Shown piece by piece: positions 59,640 through 64,000 of a stretch of DNA of 64,000 nucleotides. The stretch lies in contig JACONQ010000008.1 in NCBI GenBank assembly GCA_014281115.1, positions 2,604,001 through 2,668,000 on the forward strand, read 5' to 3'. Both the position numbers and the translations under genes were made by a program. How positions within the stretch are numbered: the stretch's first letter is position 1; every line of letters begins with the position of its first letter. The notes beneath the pieces are model-generated. The model did no database searches. It was not told where the DNA came from and worked only from the letters and a program-made list of their open reading frames with translations. The DNA is from Laburnicola sp. R22_1. Its lineage: Eukaryota; Ascomycota; Dothideomycetes; Pleosporales; Didymosphaeriaceae.

Positions 59640-61340
59640 AACACAACACGTTATTATCTAATTAAGAAGGTAGACTTAAGCTTACTCTTTACGCCTATTA
59701 GAATAAACAAATTTTAAGCCTATACCGCGCTACTATAGTATATAATATTCTAAAGTCCATACTAAGCAATTAAATTAATAGAATTACCGCCTAAGTAGAT
59801 ATATAATTAGGTATAGCAAAGCTTACTATAACTAAAGAGTAGACGCTTATATAGTATATTCTTAACCTAGATTTGCAAGAATTTACACCTTAGCTAGGTA
59901 AGGTAGAAGATATAGCTAACAAACTGCTAGCTGCGTAGTATAGAGATTCTATAGAATAATACTAGGCTTAGCGCTTTATAAAGCGCATACCTAAGCTTAA
60001 AATAGCTTTTAATTAAGTAAAGGACTAATAAAGAATATAATAGAAAGACCTAAAGATTATAAACGCGTAGTTTTAGCTAGTAAAGAATATAAAAGCTAAG
60101 TATAGAGTATAGAATAAAGATATTTATAACTTTAATAAGATAGGCTTCTAGATAGGAGTTATTAGCTTAATAAAGGTTGTAATTAGTTTAGAAAGATATT
60201 GTTAACCTACGCTTATTTAGCTAGGTAATTGCAAGTAAGTTATAGTGATTTAGAGTATTTGCGCTACTAGGTATACTGCCCTACCCTTTATTATCTATAA
60301 AGGGCGAGTCTATATCTTAGCGTAGTATAAGGAGACTAGTATTTCCTACAATTAGAAGCTTTTAGTCTCTAAGACTGGCTAGACTAATAATAAGCTAAAA
60401 GTTGCGTAGTTAAAGCACTTTAACGCGTATATAAGGCTACGCATAGTAGGGTTATAGAGGTTACTTATTCTAAATAGCTATAAGAGCTACTACTCCTAGA
60501 ATTTTAAGAATTATTACTTAGAATAAAAGATTCTAACACTTTATATACTAGCGTACTTATCTTATATTGTCTAGCTACTTAATATAGTCTATTTTGCGCT
60601 ACTAAAGCTAAAGTACTCCTAGTGTATATAGGACTTAGCGCGCTAATATATCTTTTATATTAATAAAGAGGGCTTCCTACTAGCCTTTATAATATATTTG
60701 TTAATATATTTATATTAGAAAACTATAAAAAAGCCTTTAAGGCCTATAGGCTTATTCCTTTAAATATATTAGTAGTAGTAAATTGCCTTAATATGCGTAT
60801 TTATACTTTACCTTAGGATACCCTACTAGATATACTATAGTAAGCTAGGACTCTAAGTAATACTTTTAAGTTTAGATTCTAGTTAAAGCTTGTACACAAC
60901 TTTTTTATTTAGTCTTTACCTAATACTAAATTAAGCTACTTATAGCTTATAAAAGGTGCTAAATTTATACTCTACTATAGTGTACTTTAAGAAACCTATA
61001 TTAAGAAACGTAAGAAGCAAATTAAGATTCTAATAAAGTAAAAAACGCGTAAAAGAAAGCATATGTAGAAAGGTAGGACACTAGGCTTTACTTAAGAAGC
61101 AGATTTAGGAGTAAAAAGCCCTTTTATTAGGGTAAAGTTATTAAAAAGGGCGTAAGGTAGTAGTAAGAGAGAGGTAGATCCCTTAACACAACACTACTAT
61201 AGGAGGTGTAAAGAGCCTAGATATAATATAAGGATCTATTAGATAGATAAAGAGATAGAGGAGAAGTTAGATATTACCCTTAGTAGCTTATTTTTAGATA
61301 GTGTTAATAGTAAATTAGAGTGATTTTATTATAGATTACT
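59640..61340 (+). pseudogene. pogo/Fot-like transposase relic, a second family
   Basis: A heavily mutated coding region in the same superfamily as the 1864-bp elements but diverged. The segment DPKIINA..., then IYNFN(K)IGF near 60090-60155, corresponds to the DPKxxxxWF and NFDExGF blocks of the Fot1 copies. A LNSYKSY-like block occurs near 60475-60490 and a PAYLSY-type block near 60550-60570. The C-terminal part is Lys/Arg-rich. Stops are frequent and catalytic Asp codons appear changed. Its terminal repeats and target duplication could not be fixed. Confidence 0.6.
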
Positions 61341-61624
61341 ATAAGGCTAAAAATAATAGGTTAACTTTATCTTATAATAGTACGCACTTAGTAACTAAAA
61401 ATTAGATAAAGTACTACTTAAGATATAGTATACTTTACTATAAATTATAATAAGTATACTATATATTGCCTTTATATAGTATAGTAGATAATATATTATA
61501 TATTATAGGAAGTCTTATTATAAGTTTATACTACTAAGAAAGACTTCTTAGCTTTACGTAGCTGCTATAGCTACGTAAAGAGGCTATATAATATAAAAAG
61601 TAGATTAAATAGTAACTTAGTATA

Positions 61625-63488
61625 ACGTGGTTCACTAGCGAGTAACCTACACTAGGAAGCACGTCACCTTTGCCAAGACCCCACCAAACCATTTTATTCA
61701 TTATTAGACTGCGTCGCAACACTACTTAAAAATATATACTAAGTTAATGCATCTAATTTAGATTCTTCCTCTTTAACTTCCTAGTAGATTTGCGTATTAT
61801 ATCTAGGTTGCCTATAGATGCCACAACGCTATTAAGTTAATAGCCCTATTGCAGCGCGACTAGTACCTAATAACTGTTTACCCTTCTTCTGTCCACTAGC
61901 ATCCTTAGGAGTGGCTAGCTAAGATCCCTCTGCTACTATAAGTGATCTCTAATGCTGAATATACCTTCTTTTACGCGATTTTCGCCTTGTAGTCTTCTTA
62001 ATTGTCTTGCGAAGGTCTGCAATTTTATTTAACACTAGTACCTAACTATGCATTGCACTTAGAGCGCCTTTTTTAAGCTTCTTAAGCATCTGTATAGTTA
62101 AAGTTAGTAATAAATTAAAGTGATCTCTAATTCTCTTGCGAACTAGTGTTAATTGCGCCTTAAATTCGCGTAGGTTACTTAGTGTTTTAGACTCCTAGGT
62201 AGTAGGTTCTTTAATGGGCAGACTAGGTGTACGAATACGAATGTTAAGGTGCTGCAACACCTCCTCTGAATTTAATAGGACTAGCCCAGCACCGCGAAAA
62301 CCACCCTTAATTGTCTCTGCAGAGAAAAGCTTTAAAAACGCGGTTTTAAAGGCTAGGAGAAACTCGATCTTTATAATATAGGTTATTAGCTAACACGCTA
62401 AGCCTAAGATCTTAGCACTATATGTCTTCTTTAGTAGGGAGAAACAGCTCACATCTAACAGCTACAGTAGGTGTGATAAATATAGCAATATATAGAGAGT
62501 AATAATCTTATGTTTCTTATAGTAATCCTAGAACTTAATTAAGTTATAGCTCTTATAGCCGTTAATAACTAGCAGCTAATAGGTTCCTTTAGCGCGTCCC
62601 TTTGTATGCGTGTTAAAGTATTTTAACCACGCGATACTAAGCTTATTATTTGTCTAGCCATTCTTGCTAATAGTAATTACCTAATTGCTAGAAATTAACG
62701 CGTCTTTGTACTAGGTAGAGATGTGACGCTTGCCAGCGTAGATAATAAAGGGAGGGATTGCCTATCTAGCAGCGCAGATACCCTGGATTACTATAATCTA
62801 CTAGCGGTCGCCTGGCTATACTAATTTGGGTTTCGCACGCCTCTCTAATACTATAACCATAAGCTAAGGCCCTATAACCCCTATTAGGAAGCCTAATTTA
62901 TTAAAGTTGTAGGTGTCCTTATCCGTAATGCCGTACTTGACTTTAATGCTCTCTACAAGCTTAAACTACGTGTTTATAACCTTAGAATCTTTTTATTATG
63001 CCCTCTAGTTATTGTATAACTAAGACTAACACGTTTTAACTTCACGTCTGCGCTTAATAAACCTATCTGTCTAGTTAATACTAATAGGTGGCTTTCCTCT
63101 CTATAAACGTTGTGAATTGGCCATTATGCGGATTATAAGCTTTGTAGGAGGGAATCTACGCGTGTCCAGCTCAATTATACAATTAACAAGCGCCTGCTCC
63201 TCAAGGAGAGTAAAATTCTTTAATTTAGGTGGGTTATCGCATCGTGCAGTTGTTCTGTTGCGTCTTTAATTAAGCGTTCTGCGATTAACGTTATACAGCC
63301 CTGCTGCTGCTCGCTCTGTAAGATTTAGGTCTTGTTTAATAGCTCTAATAGCAATAAGTAACCGAGCTTTATTAGATGGCTTAGAAGACATGGTAGGTGG
63401 TTATATTATAATAGTATTGTTGGTGATGGTGGGGTCTTGGCAAAGGTGGCGCGCTTACTAGTGTGGGTCACTCGCTAGTAAACCACGT
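61625..63488 (-). mobile_element. Fot1/pogo-type DNA transposon, copy 3
   Basis: 1864 bp between TA dinucleotides (61623-61624 and 63489-63490). Ends ACGTGGTTCACTAGCGAG and CTCGCTAGTAAACCACGT. Of the three it has one of the best-kept N-terminal coding parts. Confidence 0.95.
61694..63391 (-). pseudogene. Fot1/pogo transposase, copy 3 (dead)
   Basis: A 1698-bp frame, identical in length to copies 1 and 2. The N-terminus reads MSSKPSNKARLLIAI and then LTERAAAGLYNVNRRT, the helix-turn-helix. The middle has stops, and the first catalytic block reads NFNKLGF. The C-terminal region (ESKLDALTQYIF, then SSVATQSNNE) is intact. The protein is inactive. Confidence 0.9.
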
Positions 63489-63553
63489 TATTATAAGTTA
63501 TAGTAGATTATTATAAGTTGCTATAAAGTAACGTTAAAAACTTAGACTTCTTA

Positions 63554-63578
63554 GCGAGTTCGAATCTCGCCCTCTCCC
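63554..63578 (+). pseudogene. 3' half of a tRNA (T-arm, acceptor strand, terminator)
   Basis: GCGAG-TTCGAAT-CTCGC forms a perfect T-arm with the conserved TTCGA loop, followed by a 7-nt acceptor strand CCTCTCC and, at 63586-63590, a TTTTT pol III terminator. The matching 5' acceptor strand GGAGAGG and a D-arm are not present in the preceding AT-rich DNA, so the gene is truncated or its 5' half is unrecognisable. The amino-acid identity cannot be read. Confidence 0.6.
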
Positions 63579-63640
63579 CCTCTGATTTTTAAACACCAAA
63601 AAATCAATCTTTGTAGATAAGAAGAAAAGTAGTCTAAATA

Positions 63641-63820
63641 AGCTAGTATCTCTAATAATTGAGAAATTTCTAACTATTTAAGCTAGTCTTAACTAAGTTA
63701 CTAGATTAAACTTATAGGACGGGAAAGCTATTAGCAAGTACCTCTAATAATTAAGAAATCTTTAACTAGTTACTAGTCTTAATAAGTTATTAAGATTTAA
63801 ACTCATAGGACGAGAAAGTT
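63641..63820. repeat. two-copy 92-bp tandem repeat
   Basis: Both units contain CCTCTAATAATT or TCTCTAATAATT, TTAACTA, and end with ATAGGACGRGAAAG. The difference pattern is mainly C/T and G/A. Confidence 0.75.
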
Positions 63821-64000
63821 AATTAAGGCATATTACTATCTTCTAATTTAGGAAAAAATTTGTTGGAAATTTTAATTTACGCTTTGGATAGACAATAGAT
63901 CACTAGTGTTAGTTTTCCTTTAACTCCCTTTAAAGGACTTTTTTTACTAGGGGAAAGTGTCCCTCGTCTATCTATACGATTTGCCTATGGCTATATTTAC
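63821..64000. other. end of window, nothing recognised
   Basis: Composition becomes less AT-extreme, with CpG and TpG present again (GTGTCCCTCGTC). It may be the edge of another element or unique sequence beyond the window. Confidence 0.4.

Noticed and set aside
61534..61722. 62-aa minus-strand frame
   Set aside because: It runs out of Fot1/pogo copy 3 across its inverted repeat into AT-rich flank; an accident of the element end.

Overview
The window looks like a filamentous ascomycete (Pezizomycotina) chromosome segment with two kinds of sequence. About 57 of the 64 kb is extremely A/T-rich and almost free of CpA and TpG. It holds broken transposons that differ from one another mainly by C-to-T and G-to-A changes and carry many in-frame stops. 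That is the signature of repeat-induced point mutation (RIP). A gene island of normal base composition sits in the middle (about 27.2-33.8 kb). Its short GT-AG introns (44-87 bp, with TACTAAT/TACTAAC-type branch sites) and its eukaryotic protein families agree with a fungal origin. No bacterial feature was seen.

Left flank (1-27.0 kb): unassigned RIP'd repeat DNA with three long simple or tandem arrays, then three Gypsy (Ty3) LTR retrotransposons side by side. Gypsy-A (4402-8166) is internally deleted. Gypsy-B (8260-19216) is full length with a chromodomain, and it is interrupted by a Fot1/pogo transposon (13271-15134) and a 468-bp telomere-like foldback element (17126-17593). Gypsy-C (19279-26461) lies on the minus strand. 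LTR pairs of equal length and target-site duplications were read for each.

Gene island (27.2-33.8 kb), left to right: a 78-aa histidine-rich protein (+); a transaldolase gene with four exons broken by a single-base frameshift (-); an Rcf2-like HIG1-domain mitochondrial protein (+); a small heat-shock (alpha-crystallin) protein with a His/Cys-rich N-terminus (-); and a three-exon ZIP-family zinc/iron transporter (+). The last two are divergent and share a 438-bp promoter region holding a near match to the zinc-responsive element bound by Zap1-type regulators. Three of the five genes encode proteins rich in metal ligands or moving metal, so a metal (zinc) homeostasis or stress island is the most interesting reading. 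That is inference.

Right flank (33.8-64 kb): a probable LTR starts 11 bp after the ZIP stop codon. Then come Fot1/pogo copy 2 (34489-36352); a less decayed pogo-like element (37422-39208) nested in an older repeat; a Tc1/mariner relic (40157-41153); two Gypsy elements in tandem sharing a middle LTR (43912-51822), one containing a solo LTR (49769-49930); a cluster of repeats sharing a conserved terminal motif (53.3-57.9 kb); a fourth pogo-like relic (about 59.6-61.4 kb); Fot1/pogo copy 3 (61625-63488); and a 3' half-tRNA. The three Fot1/pogo copies are each exactly 1864 bp, and all appear inactivated by RIP, including loss of catalytic Asp codons.
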